Shown: in pieces, positions 35,741 to 44,933 of the stretch
Layout: every line of letters starts with the position of its first letter
Position numbering within the stretch: position 1 is the first letter of the stretch
Assembly (NCBI RefSeq): GCF_022878925.1
Contig: NZ_CP084629.1
Location: forward strand, 310,001-374,000
DNA from: Caballeronia sp. TF1N1
GTDB taxonomy: Bacteria > Pseudomonadota > Gammaproteobacteria > Burkholderiales > Burkholderiaceae
Reading direction: 5' to 3'
DNA: 64,000 nt
Translations under genes and position numbers: made by a program
The notes under the pieces: generated by a model
Seen by the model: the letters and a program-made list of their open reading frames with translations, nothing else
The model's database searches: none
Told to the model about the DNA's origin: nothing

Positions 35741-36370
35741 ATGCCCGATCGTGTGCGTTCCGGCATTCGTGCATGCACCCCGTCGTTGACTCGTCGCGCC
35801 CTGCTCGGTGACATCGCGGCGCTCGCTCTCGGTGCAGCGTCCCCCTTCGCCTTCGCTCAACATGATGCGGTGGGACTCGTCACGCCGCCGCTTCGCCTCG
35901 ACGATATCGTGCTCGTCGATCAGACCGGCAAGACGCGTCGCTTGAACGAAGTGTTGCGTCACGGCGTGACTGCGTTGCAGACGGTCTACACCGGTTGCGG
36001 CACGGTATGTCCTTTGCAGGGCGCGCTATTCAGCGCGGTACAGAAACGCATAACGGGCATCCGTACTCGTCATGCGGTGCAGTTGCTATCGATTGGAATC
36101 AATCCGCTTTCCGATTCACCTCAGGCATTGCACGCATGGCTCGCCCAGTTCGAGGCGGGTCCTTCGTGGATCGCAGCGACTCCGACGCTTGCGGATGTCG
36201 ACAAGATGCGCGTGGCGCTGTCGGGCAGCAAGGCATCGGCAAGTGACATCGCAGACCATTCGACGCAGGTCTATTGCTTCGATGCCAATGCGATGTTGCG
36301 CTGGAGAAGCGCCGATCTTCCACGCGTGAACGACGTCTGCGATGTGCTCGGCGCGCTTGCACTGACATAG
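35741..36370 (+). CDS. SCO1/SenC-family copper chaperone
   Basis: A 209-residue thioredoxin-fold protein for copper delivery in the periplasm. The copper site is complete: CGTVC in 'YTGCGTVCPLQGALF' (CxxxC) and the distal histidine in 'DHSTQVYCFD'. 'SLTRRALLGDIAALALGAASPFAFA' is an export signal with a twin-arginine. The ATG at 35741 is chosen; a GTG at 35705 is possible. It lies just upstream of a copper-radical oxidase homologue on the same strand, so it may load that enzyme rather than cytochrome oxidase; this is inferred from position. Confidence 0.85.
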   Translation: MPDRVRSGIRACTPSLTRRALLGDIAALALGAASPFAFAQHDAVGLVTPPLRLDDIVLVDQTGKTRRLNEVLRHGVTALQTVYTGCGTVCPLQGALFSAVQKRITGIRTRHAVQLLSIGINPLSDSPQALHAWLAQFEAGPSWIAATPTLADVDKMRVALSGSKASASDIADHSTQVYCFDANAMLRWRSADLPRVNDVCDVLGALALT

Positions 36371-36400
36371 CTATTCGACTTATCCACGGGGAGCAGGACC

Positions 36401-38365
36401 ATGCCACGAATCCTTTCGGCCGGGAGCGTGTTGCTTGACGTCGCCCGCCATGCGCGCGTCGTCTTGCTGCTGGCGTTGGCGCTAACGTTAGCGAGTGTGT
36501 CGCACCAAGTCCGCGCGCAGACATCGGCGCCCATCACGCTAAGCGGCACCAGCATGTGCGCCGACGTGAGCGGCGAATCCAAAACACCGAACGCGCCAGT
36601 CATTACATGGCCCTGCACCGGCGGCGCGAATCAGCAATGGAAGCCGGTTGCTACAGGCACGCGCTACAACCTCATCAATCTCAATAGCGGTCTATGCATG
36701 GACGTGTCGGGTCAAAGTCCCGATCCCGGCGGTCCTATCATTCAATGGACCTGCAGTGGCGGCACGAATCAGGCGTTTTCGTTGATCCCGCAAGGCGGAG
36801 GTTACGCGATCGTCGCGGGACACAGCGGCTTGTGCGTGACCGCGTCGAGTACGACCTCACAAGGCGTGCAACTGACGCAGCAGGTGTGTAACGCAAGCGC
36901 CACGCAGACATGGAAAGTCAGCGGCTTGCCCGCGCCGCAAGCTGCGTTGCCTTCGAAATGGACGGCGCCCATCACGTTGCCGCTCGTGCCGCTCCAAGCC
37001 GCGAATCTTCCCGATGGAACCGTGCTGGTCTGGTCGGCCGATAGCGCCCTCAACTTCACCTCTGGCGAAGTCACGCCGGGCAAGACGTACACGGCGATCT
37101 TCAATCCATCGACGGGCACGAGCAAACAAATGATCGTGACCAACACCGGGCACGACATGTTCTGTCCGGGTATCGCCAATCTTCCCGATGGCCGCATCTT
37201 CGTGACGGGCGGATCGAGCACGAAAAAGACCAGCATCTATTCGCCTACGACCGGCACATGGACGTCGAGCAATCAGATGAACATTTCGCGCGGCTATCAG
37301 GGCAGCGTGACCTTGAGCAACGGTAACGTGTTTCTCGTGGGCGGCTCGTGGAATGGCGGGCTTGGTGGAAAGACGGGCGAGACGTGGACCTCGGGCTCGG
37401 GCTGGCAAATCAACGGCGCCATTCTCGACGACTACATCTTGACGAACGACGCTGCGGGCGTGTTCCGCGCCGACAACCACGCGTGGCTCTTCGCGGTCGC
37501 CAACGGACGCGTGTTTCATGCGGGCCCGAGCCGCGCCATGCACTGGTTCGACACGGCAGGCAACGGCAGCGTCACCGCAGCCGGCAACCGGGGCAGCGAC
37601 AATGACGCGATGAACGGCAACGCGGTCATGTACGACGTCGGCAAGATACTTGCCGTGGGCGGCGCGCCGAGCTACGACCAATCGACGGCCACCTCCAATG
37701 CGACGCTGATCGACATCAGCAGCGGAACGGCGATCACGCGCACCATCGCACCGATGAGCTATCAGCGCGCGTTCAACAACAGCGTCGTGTTGCCGAATGG
37801 GCAGGTCGTCGTGATCGGCGGTCAGACCTTCGCCGTGCCGTTCTCGGACGACAACGCGATCCTCACGCCCGAGTTGTGGGACCCGACCACGAATGCGTTT
37901 TCGCGGCTCGCGCCACAGGCTGTACCGCGCACTTATCACAGCATGGCGCTGCTGCTGAACGATGGACGCGTGCTCAGCGGCGGCGGCGGATTGTGCGGCT
38001 CGTGCGCCACGAATCACACGAATGTCGAGATATTGACGCCGCCTTATCTTCTCAACACGGACGGGTCCGCCGCAACCAGACCGACCATGAGTTCCGCGCC
38101 GACCGATGCGTTACTCGGCACGACCATCGTCGTATCGGCGACCAAGGGCATGACAGCATTTGCGCTGATGCGCTCATCGTCGGCCACGCATTCGGTGAAC
38201 AACGAACAGCGACGCGTGCCGCTGACGTTCACGGTGGGCACCGCTGGCGAGTACAAGTTGAAGATTCCGTCCGATCCGGGCATCGTCGTGCCCGGCTATT
38301 ACATGCTTTTCGCGCTGAACGCGAAGGGCGTGCCGAGCCTCTCGCGTACCATGCGCGTGCATTGA
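36401..38365 (+). CDS. galactose-oxidase-like copper-radical oxidase with N-terminal ricin-type lectin domain
   Basis: A 654-residue exported oxidase. A signal peptide (about 1-40) and a ricin-type beta-trefoil (about 45-172, 'QQW'/'QAF' repeats and paired cysteines) precede a seven-bladed kelch propeller and C-terminal DUF1929-like domain. Residues of the fungal galactose-oxidase site are all present: Cys255 and Tyr299 (thioether pair; 'HDMFCPG', 'SRGYQ'), stacking Trp317 ('GGSWNGG'), Tyr512-His513 ('RTYHS') and His597 ('SATHSVN'). It should therefore oxidise a primary alcohol to aldehyde with oxygen, giving hydrogen peroxide. It has a lectin in place of the fungal CBM32 domain. It sits between an SCO chaperone and a cytochrome c. 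Confidence 0.9.
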   Translation: MPRILSAGSVLLDVARHARVVLLLALALTLASVSHQVRAQTSAPITLSGTSMCADVSGESKTPNAPVITWPCTGGANQQWKPVATGTRYNLINLNSGLCMDVSGQSPDPGGPIIQWTCSGGTNQAFSLIPQGGGYAIVAGHSGLCVTASSTTSQGVQLTQQVCNASATQTWKVSGLPAPQAALPSKWTAPITLPLVPLQAANLPDGTVLVWSADSALNFTSGEVTPGKTYTAIFNPSTGTSKQMIVTNTGHDMFCPGIANLPDGRIFVTGGSSTKKTSIYSPTTGTWTSSNQMNISRGYQGSVTLSNGNVFLVGGSWNGGLGGKTGETWTSGSGWQINGAILDDYILTNDAAGVFRADNHAWLFAVANGRVFHAGPSRAMHWFDTAGNGSVTAAGNRGSDNDAMNGNAVMYDVGKILAVGGAPSYDQSTATSNATLIDISSGTAITRTIAPMSYQRAFNNSVVLPNGQVVVIGGQTFAVPFSDDNAILTPELWDPTTNAFSRLAPQAVPRTYHSMALLLNDGRVLSGGGGLCGSCATNHTNVEILTPPYLLNTDGSAATRPTMSSAPTDALLGTTIVVSATKGMTAFALMRSSSATHSVNNEQRRVPLTFTVGTAGEYKLKIPSDPGIVVPGYYMLFALNAKGVPSLSRTMRVH

Positions 38366-38772
38366 TGGCGCAGCGCTTGGTCGGCCTCGCGCTCGTTGCG
38401 ATGGTAACGGTTGCCCATGCCGCATGCGAACCGCGCGACCTGGGCTGCGCGATTTTCGACGGAGAGCATCCGCTGTCGGCGCATTTGCGTGATGACGATC
38501 GCACGTTGCCTGCGTGGACGACTCGTTGCGTCAATTGCCATGTGGGCACATCGAAAGCGGCGGCCTTTGCGCCGCCGCTGACTCGCGAGTCCTTGCTTGG
38601 CGAAACGCGTCGTCGCGGAGGGCCGATGAGCCATTACGATCCCATCGCTTTTTGCCGCGCGATCAAGGATGGCGTCGATCCAGCGGACATCGTGCTTCGT
38701 CGGGCGATGCCGCGTTACAAGATTGCTGACGCACAGTGCGCCGCGCTCTGGCAATTCGTCATGAGCCGATGA
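38365..38772 (+). CDS. mono-haem c-type cytochrome
   Basis: A 135-residue exported protein. The signal peptide is 'RLVGLALVAMVTVAHA', followed by one haem-binding CVNCH motif (about residue 53) and a likely methionine ligand in 'RRAMPRYKIAD'. Two extra cysteine pairs may form disulfides. The ATG overlaps the oxidase stop by one base (TGATG), so the two are co-translated. A cytochrome directly coupled to a galactose-oxidase-type enzyme suggests an electron acceptor or a link to the respiratory chain; this is inferred. Confidence 0.82.
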   Translation: MAQRLVGLALVAMVTVAHAACEPRDLGCAIFDGEHPLSAHLRDDDRTLPAWTTRCVNCHVGTSKAAAFAPPLTRESLLGETRRRGGPMSHYDPIAFCRAIKDGVDPADIVLRRAMPRYKIADAQCAALWQFVMSR

Positions 38773-38875
38773 GCGCGCGCATTCGTCGATGCTTTTCAAA
38801 CGACCCAGCCGCTTCGCGCGGTCACGAGCACGGCACGGCGGCATGAGTGAATCGGTTGATCGTTGCTTGAAAGAC

Positions 38876-39793
38876 TCAAGCCACCTTCGCCCCCTTCACC
38901 ACCTCTTCCAGCAACTCCGCATGCAGCCCCTTCAGCACCTTCACGAACTCCGATGCCAATCTCTCCCTCGGCCGATGCGGCGGAAACAGCAAGTAAGTCG
39001 GAAACAACGTAGCCGGCAAAAATGGCTTGATGACAATTCCAGGACCCGCGAAATCCCGCGCGACGATCGGATGCGCAAGCGTCACGCCCATCCCATGACG
39101 CACCATCTCGCAGCACATTGCCGTGTACTGCGCCTCGATGGCAAGCACGCGCTCCACGCCCGCACGCTGAAACACCTCGTCCATCAGCGTGCGCGTGCCG
39201 TCGCCGTGACACAGCGAGATGAACGACTCGCCTTCGAGATCCTGCGGCTTGATACTGCGTTTCGACGCCAGCCGATGCCCCTCCGGCATAACACACACCG
39301 CCGCCACGTTCGACAACTGCTCGACCTCGCAATCCGACGCCTCGCTCACATACACGGCCACGCCGAGATCGCAGAACTGCGACGCCGTCCAGTGATTGAC
39401 CGTACCCGATGTGTTCACGTGCAACGACACGGTCACCGTCGGAAATAACTCGACGAAGCGCTTGATCGCATGCGGCACGAGAGTCATGCCCGCCGATGGC
39501 ATCGCCGCTATGCGCAAACGTCCGCTGCCGAGATTGCGTATCTGCGCCGCCGCGTTCGCCAGTCCTTGCAAGCCGACGAACGCACGTTCGACCTCGCGGA
39601 AGAACGCGGTGCCCTCGCTCGTGGGTATCAACCGCACGCCGCTGCGCTGAAAAAGCTGCAAGCCGGTTTCGCGTTCGAGCTGCGAAATCAGCCGGCTCAC
39701 GTTCGGCTGCGAGGTAAAGAGCGCCTTGGCCGCCGCGGTCATCGACCCCGACACCATGACCGCCCGAAACGCCTCGATGTGCTTCAGATTCAT
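38876..39793 (-). CDS. LysR-family transcriptional regulator
   Basis: A 305-residue LysR protein with the HTH at residues 1-60 ('FRAVMVSGSMTAAAKALFTSQPNVSRLISQLERETG') and the usual effector domain after residue 90. It resembles the amino-acid-catabolism branch (OccR/NocR-like). It diverges from the long transport/oxidation operon starting at 39951, and a 50-bp spaced inverted repeat lies in the gap, so it is the probable regulator of that operon. Confidence 0.88.
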   Translation of the reverse strand: MNLKHIEAFRAVMVSGSMTAAAKALFTSQPNVSRLISQLERETGLQLFQRSGVRLIPTSEGTAFFREVERAFVGLQGLANAAAQIRNLGSGRLRIAAMPSAGMTLVPHAIKRFVELFPTVTVSLHVNTSGTVNHWTASQFCDLGVAVYVSEASDCEVEQLSNVAAVCVMPEGHRLASKRSIKPQDLEGESFISLCHGDGTRTLMDEVFQRAGVERVLAIEAQYTAMCCEMVRHGMGVTLAHPIVARDFAGPGIVIKPFLPATLFPTYLLFPPHRPRERLASEFVKVLKGLHAELLEEVVKGAKVA

Positions 39794-39824
39794 GCGTGAT
39801 CTCCCTCTCCGGGTGAACCCCGAT

Positions 39825-39874
39825 CCATATCATCCATGCATAGGTAGGTATTTTATTCGTATTGGACGATATGG
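39825..39874. promoter_or_regulatory. spaced inverted repeat in divergent promoter, candidate LysR site
   Basis: CCATATCATCC (39825-39835) and GGACGATATGG (39864-39874) match as an inverted repeat at 10 of 11 positions, 39 bp centre to centre, close to four helical turns. It lies between the LysR gene and the ABC transporter operon. Confidence 0.4.
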
Positions 39875-39950
39875 TCCGGCGGCGCGAAACTGCATTTCAA
39901 CGACGGGTCATGAAGCCCGCCCCCACACCCCGGATCTGGAGATCGTCGTC

Positions 39951-41006
39951 ATGAAAAGAGCGTTGCATCGCCGTCTGTCCGTCCCCGCTTGTACCGCCTT
40001 CGCGGCTCTTTCTTTCGCCGCTCCGCTTCTCGCTCACGCCGAAACCACGCTCTATGTCGCCAATGTGGGCGGCTCGAACGAGCAGTTGTATCGCCAGAAA
40101 ATCATCCCGCCGTTCGAAAAGGCGCATGACGTCAAGATCGTCTACGTCGCGGGCAATTCCAGCGATACCCTCGCCAAGTTGCAAGCGCAAAAAGGCCATC
40201 AGCAGATCAACGTCGCCGTGATGGACGACGGCCCGATGTATCAAGCAATGCAGCTCAATCTCTGCGCCAAGCTCGACGAAGCGCCCGTGATGAAGGACGT
40301 CTATCCGCTCGCGCGTCTCGGCGCGACGTCGATCGGCGTCGGCATGGTGGCGACAGGCATCGGCTACAACGAGGAAGCGTTCAAGAAGGCCGGTCTGCCG
40401 CCGCCCGATTCGTGGAAGGTGCTCACCGACAAACGCATCAAGGGCAAGCTCGGCGTGCCGCCGATCACCAACACGTATGGTCTGCATACGCTCGTCATGC
40501 TCGCGCGTCTGAACGGCGGCGGCGAGAAGAATATCGAGCCGGGCTTCGCGGCGATGACCAAGGATGTCGCGCCGAACGTGCTGTCCTGGGCGCCCACGCC
40601 CGGCGAAATGGACGGTCAGATGCAATCCGGCGACGTGGTGCTTGCGCCCTACGGCAGCGGTCGCGCGGTTGCGCTGCAGAACACGGGCTTTCCGCTCAAG
40701 TTCGTCTACCCGAAGGAAGGCGCGGTCGCGTTGCAGGTGGCGGCATGTGCCATCGCCGAGAACGCACAGCCGCAGTTGTCGCAGCAGTTCGTCCAGTATC
40801 TTCTGAGCCCGGAAGTGCAGGCGTTGCAGGCGCAAGGCATCGGTCTCGGTCCGGTCAACAAGACGGTCAAGCTGACGCCGGAAATCGCCGCGCGCGTGCC
40901 TTACGGTCCCGACCAGATCGCGAAATTGACCGCGATGGACTGGACCACGATCAACCAGCATCGCACCGAGTGGACGGAGCGCTGGAACCGTTCGGTCGAG
41001 CGTTGA
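39951..41006 (+). CDS. ABC transporter solute-binding protein, PotD/PotF-like
   Basis: A 351-residue periplasmic receptor of the family-1 (spermidine/putrescine, iron) class. The signal peptide is 'RRLSVPACTAFAALSFAAPLLAHA'. 'TTLYVANVGGSNEQLYRQKIIPPFEKAH' and 'GPVNKTV' near the C-terminus are typical. The ATG at 39951 has GGAG upstream; the longer frame runs into the promoter. It heads an operon with ATPase, two permeases and a set of FAD oxidases, so the ligand is likely an amine, amino acid or opine-like compound. Confidence 0.87.
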   Translation: MKRALHRRLSVPACTAFAALSFAAPLLAHAETTLYVANVGGSNEQLYRQKIIPPFEKAHDVKIVYVAGNSSDTLAKLQAQKGHQQINVAVMDDGPMYQAMQLNLCAKLDEAPVMKDVYPLARLGATSIGVGMVATGIGYNEEAFKKAGLPPPDSWKVLTDKRIKGKLGVPPITNTYGLHTLVMLARLNGGGEKNIEPGFAAMTKDVAPNVLSWAPTPGEMDGQMQSGDVVLAPYGSGRAVALQNTGFPLKFVYPKEGAVALQVAACAIAENAQPQLSQQFVQYLLSPEVQALQAQGIGLGPVNKTVKLTPEIAARVPYGPDQIAKLTAMDWTTINQHRTEWTERWNRSVER

Positions 41007-41036
41007 ACCCCACACCGGCATGAAGGAGCGAGGCGC

Positions 41037-42116
41037 ATGGCCTTCCTGACTCTGCAAGGTATCTCGAAACGCTACGGCGATTTCACGGCGATCGAACAAC
41101 TCGATCTCGATGTCGAACGCGGCGAACTTCTCGCGCTGCTCGGACCTTCGGGTTGCGGCAAGACGACCACGCTGCAAATGGTGGCGGGGTTCGTCACGCC
41201 GACCACGGGCCGCATTCTGCTCGATGGCCGCGACATCACGCACGAACGTCCGGAGAAACGCGGCATCGGCGTGGTGTTTCAAAGCTATGCGCTCTTTCCG
41301 CACATGACGGTGGCGGGCAACGTCGGCTTCGGTCTGGAAATGCGCAAGGTCAAGCGCCGCGAACGCGAAGAGCGCGTGGAAGAAGCACTCGCGCTCGTGC
41401 GTCTAAAGGGACTCGGGCATCGCTATCCGAAGGAATTGTCGGGCGGCCAGCGGCAGCGCGTGGCCATTGCACGCGCCATCGCCATGCAGCCCGAACTGCT
41501 CTTGCTCGACGAACCGATGTCCAATCTCGACGCCAAGCTGCGCGAGGAAATGCATATCGAACTGCGGGCGATTCAAAAGCGCCTCGGCATCACGACGATC
41601 CTCGTCACGCACGATCAGGTCGAAGCCATGACCATGAGCGATCGCATTGCGGTGATGCATCGCGGAACCATCGCTCAATTGAGCACGCCATACGACGCCT
41701 ACGAGCGTCCCGCCACGCCGTTCGCATCGACCTTTCTCGGGCGCACCAATACGTTTTCCGGCGAAGTCCTGCGGCGCAATCCGCGTTGCGCCGAAGTCGA
41801 TGTACTCGGCACCACGCTGCACGTGCCGCACGAAGGCCGTCATGTGAACGGCGCGGTCAACGTTTATATCCGCCCGGAGAAGGTGCATATCGCCAATGGC
41901 GCGGCGCGCGTGCGTGGACGTATTGCAACGCGCGTGTTCGTCGGCAATCAATGGCTGCTGGAAGTGGAAACGGAACTCGGCAAGCTGCGTGTCGCGCAGC
42001 CGAATCACGGTGCGCCGCCGCCCGAGGAAGGTCACGAAGTCGGCCTCGCCTGGACCGACGACGATCTGCGCGTGCTCACGCAAGATGCTCCGGAGGGTGC
42101 TCATGGCCACGCTTGA
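41037..42116 (+). CDS. ABC transporter ATP-binding protein, PotA-like
   Basis: A 359-residue import ATPase. Walker A 'GPSGCGKTTTLQ', Q-loop 'VFQSYALFPHMTV', signature 'LSGGQRQRVAIARAI', Walker B 'LLLLDEPMSNLD' and switch 'LVTHDQ' are intact. A C-terminal TOBE domain (about 275-350) marks the spermidine/putrescine-iron branch. The ATG follows AAGGAG, and the 3' end overlaps the next permease gene by 14 bp. Confidence 0.93.
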   Translation: MAFLTLQGISKRYGDFTAIEQLDLDVERGELLALLGPSGCGKTTTLQMVAGFVTPTTGRILLDGRDITHERPEKRGIGVVFQSYALFPHMTVAGNVGFGLEMRKVKRREREERVEEALALVRLKGLGHRYPKELSGGQRQRVAIARAIAMQPELLLLDEPMSNLDAKLREEMHIELRAIQKRLGITTILVTHDQVEAMTMSDRIAVMHRGTIAQLSTPYDAYERPATPFASTFLGRTNTFSGEVLRRNPRCAEVDVLGTTLHVPHEGRHVNGAVNVYIRPEKVHIANGAARVRGRIATRVFVGNQWLLEVETELGKLRVAQPNHGAPPPEEGHEVGLAWTDDDLRVLTQDAPEGAHGHA

Positions 42117-42975
42117 CGACGACCGTCCCGGCGCCGCGCCGTGGCTCCTGTCCGGCCCCGCGCTGCTGCTTTTTGTCGGCTTGCTGCTGGCGCCGCTCGC
42201 GCTCACGCTCGTGCTGTCGTTTCGCGTCTTCAGCGACACGGCCGGCGTCACCGCCGCCTACACGCTCACAAACTATTGGGAAGTAGTGAGCGACCCGTAC
42301 TACCACACCATCTTTCTGCGCACTGCCGGCCTCGCCTTCGCGGTCACGCTGCTCTCCATCGTGCTTGGCGTGCCGGAGACCATCGTGCTCGCGCGCATGA
42401 AGAAGCCGTGGCAGTCGCTGTGTCTTCTCGTCGTGCTCGGCCCGCTCCTGATCTCGGTCGTGGTGCGCACGCTTGGCTGGCAGATTCTGCTCGGCAACAA
42501 CGGCGTACTCAACAACGTGCTGCAAGCGCTGAAAATCACCGATGAACCCATCCGCCTCGTCTTCACGATGACCGGCATGATCATCGCGCTCACGCACGTT
42601 CTGGTGCCCTTCATGGTGATGTCCGTGTGGGCCACCATGCAAAAGCTCGACCCGCAAGTGGAATGGGCCGGACGCTCGCTCGGCGGCTCGTCGTTCGCGG
42701 TGTTCCGCCGCGTGGTGCTGCCGCAGATCATGCCGGGCGTGCTGTCGGGATCGATCATCGTGTTCGCGCTGTCGGCATCCGCGTTCGCCACGCCCGCGCT
42801 GATCGGCGGACGGCGCCTGAAGGTCGTCGCCACCGCTGCCTACGACGAGTTTCTCGGCACGCTCAACTGGCCGCTCGGCGCGAGTATCGCCGTGTTGTTG
42901 CTGATCGCGAACGTGGCAATCGTCATGGGTTGCAGCCGCCTCGCCGAACGCCGGTTCCGGCATATCTTCGACTAA
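42103..42975 (+). CDS. ABC transporter permease, PotB-like
   Basis: A 290-residue inner-membrane permease with six transmembrane segments and the EAA loop 'WAGRSLGGSSFAVFRRVVLPQIMPG' that contacts the ATPase. The ATG at 42103 follows GGAGGG and overlaps the ATPase gene. The second, PotC-like permease gene comes 14 bp downstream but carries a stop codon, so transport by this operon may be impaired. Confidence 0.9.
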   Translation: MATLDDDRPGAAPWLLSGPALLLFVGLLLAPLALTLVLSFRVFSDTAGVTAAYTLTNYWEVVSDPYYHTIFLRTAGLAFAVTLLSIVLGVPETIVLARMKKPWQSLCLLVVLGPLLISVVVRTLGWQILLGNNGVLNNVLQALKITDEPIRLVFTMTGMIIALTHVLVPFMVMSVWATMQKLDPQVEWAGRSLGGSSFAVFRRVVLPQIMPGVLSGSIIVFALSASAFATPALIGGRRLKVVATAAYDEFLGTLNWPLGASIAVLLLIANVAIVMGCSRLAERRFRHIFD

Positions 42976-42989
42976 CGCGGACGACGATC

Positions 42990-43787
42990 ATGAAACAGAA
43001 CGGCATTCTCGGGCTCGTCTACAACGCGTTTTTCCTGACTTTCATCATGGCGCCGCTCGTGGTCGTGATGCTCGTCGCCTTCACCGACAAAGGCTTCATC
43101 TCGATGCCTTTCGATGGCGCGTCGCTGCGCTGGTTCCGCGCGATCGTCGAGAACGGCGACATCGTTTCGGCGTTCTAGCTGTCGATCCGCCTCGCGTTCG
43201 CGGCGGCGACCATCGGCGTGCTGCTTGCGGTGCCCGCGGCGCTGGCCATCGCGCGCTATCGCTTTCCCGGCCGCGCCGCGCTCACGAGCTTTTTCCTCTC
43301 GCCGATGATGATCCCCGCCGTCGTGCTCGGCATCGCGTTCCTGCGCTTTCTGTCGCTGCTGCATCTGTCGGGATCGTTCTGGTCGCTGGTATGCGCGCAC
43401 GTCATCATCGTCTTGCCGTATGCGTTGCGGCTTGCGCTTTCGTCCGCCGTCGGCCTGGATCGCGATGCCGAACGCGCCGCGCTTTCATGTGGCGCGAGCC
43501 GCTTCACCGCATTTCGCCGCGTGGTCCTGCCGATGATCCGCACCGGCGTGGCAGGCGGCTGGGTGCTCTCGTTCATCCAGAGTTTCGACGAACTCACGAT
43601 GACCATTTTCGTCGCGACGCCCGGCACGACCACGCTGCCCGTCGCCATGTACAACCAGATCGCGCAGACGATCGATCCGCTGGTCGCCTCGGTCTCGGCG
43701 GTGCTGATCGTCGGCACGGTGTTGCTGATGATCCTGCTCGACCGCATGGTCGGACTGGACCGCATTCTGATCGGAGAAGCGCGATGA
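42990..43787 (+). pseudogene. ABC transporter permease, PotC-like, interrupted by an in-frame amber codon
   Basis: The frame encodes a full-length 265-residue PotC-type permease except for TAG at 43176-43178 (codon 63). Before it lies the first helix and periplasmic part ('MKQNGILGLVYNAFFLTFIM' ... 'ENGDIVSAF'); directly after it the reading frame resumes as 'LSIRLAFAAATIGVLLAVP' and continues through the EAA loop 'ALSCGASRFTAFRRVVLPMIR' to the end. No base is gained or lost. It may be a recent nonsense mutation, a sequencing error, or a codon that is suppressed. The ATGA overlap with the next gene is intact, so downstream translation could still be coupled to a restart product. Confidence 0.8.
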
Positions 43788-44926
43788 CACTTTCAACCTC
43801 CGCCAGCCCCGACGTGCTCGTGCTCGGCGGCGGCCTGGTCGGTTCCGCCGTGGCTTACGGTCTCGCCCGCGAAGGCGCGCGCGTGACCGTGCTCGACGAA
43901 GACGACGGCGGCTTTCGCGCCTCGCGCGGCAACTTCGGCCTCGTATGGATTCAAGGCAAGGGCTACGGCCTCTCGCCTTACGCACGCTGGTCGCGCAGTT
44001 CTGCCACGCGCTGGCCGGGACTCGCCGAGAGCCTCTTGAACGAAACGGGCATCGACGTGGCCTTGCGCCAGCCGGGCGGCTTCCACTTCTGCTTCAACGA
44101 CGACGAACTCGCCGACCGCGAGAAGCGTCTCTCGACGCTCAAGGCCGAGATCGGCGACTACCCGTATCAGATGCTCGATGCCGCCGAGATTCGCGAGCGC
44201 ATTCCGCAGATCGGCCCGCAAGTGATCGGCGCGAGCTACACGCCGATGGACGGCCATGTGAACCCGCTCAAGCTCTTGCGCGCGCTTCATTCGGCGATGC
44301 AGGCGCGCGGCGTGAAGCTCGTCTCGGGCGAACGCGCGGAACGCATCGAACCGGACGCGAACGGCCAAGGCTTCGTCGTGCATGGCAAGCGCGGAACGTA
44401 TCGCGCGGGGCGTGTCGTGCTTGCGGCTGGCCTCGGAAACCGCATGCTCGCGCCGTTCGTCGGATTGAACGCGCCGGTCGCGCCGAATCGCGGGCAGGTG
44501 CTGGTGAGCGAACGCGTCGCGCCGTTTCTCGACTATCCGACGCTCAACGTGCGCCAGACCGACGAAGGCAGCGTGCAATTCGGCGATTCGATGGAAGAAG
44601 TCGGCTTCAACGATTTCACGACCACGCATGTGCTCGCCGATATCGCGCGGCGCGGCGTGCGCGCGTTCCCGATGTTGCAGCACGTGCGGCTCGTGCGGAT
44701 GTGGGCCGCGCTGCGCGTCTACAGCGCGGACGGCTTTCCGATCTACGACCGGTCGGAAGCGCATCCCGGCGCGTTCGTCGTCACTTGCCATAGCGGCGTG
44801 ACGCTCGCCGCCGCGCATGCCATGCGCGTGGCGCCGTGGATCACCGGTGCACCCGTGCCCGAGGAATTGCCGACCTTCTCCGCACGCCGCTTCGAGAACG
44901 CTCAAGAACCGATTCCCGCACACTGA
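43784..44926 (+). CDS. FAD-dependent oxidoreductase, DAO family (opine/hydroxyproline oxidase beta-like)
   Basis: A 380-residue flavoenzyme of the D-amino-acid-oxidase/HcnC group. The Rossmann motif is 'VLVLGGGLVGSAVAYGLAREG' at about residues 11-31, and a conserved late block 'SGVTLAAAHAM' lies near the C-terminus. Enzymes of this type oxidise the C-N bond of amino acids or opines, often as the beta subunit with an FAD/NAD alpha and a [2Fe-2S] gamma subunit, both of which follow. The ATG overlaps the permease stop (ATGA). A second DAO-type subunit follows at 46685. Confidence 0.88.
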   Translation: MTLSTSASPDVLVLGGGLVGSAVAYGLAREGARVTVLDEDDGGFRASRGNFGLVWIQGKGYGLSPYARWSRSSATRWPGLAESLLNETGIDVALRQPGGFHFCFNDDELADREKRLSTLKAEIGDYPYQMLDAAEIRERIPQIGPQVIGASYTPMDGHVNPLKLLRALHSAMQARGVKLVSGERAERIEPDANGQGFVVHGKRGTYRAGRVVLAAGLGNRMLAPFVGLNAPVAPNRGQVLVSERVAPFLDYPTLNVRQTDEGSVQFGDSMEEVGFNDFTTTHVLADIARRGVRAFPMLQHVRLVRMWAALRVYSADGFPIYDRSEAHPGAFVVTCHSGVTLAAAHAMRVAPWITGAPVPEELPTFSARRFENAQEPIPAH

Positions 44927-44933
44927 ATTCGAC

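Noticed and set aside
36857..38017. Minus-strand frame of 386 codons opposite the galactose-oxidase gene
   Set aside because: Antisense shadow; the oxidase frame has all six catalytic residues and a signal peptide.
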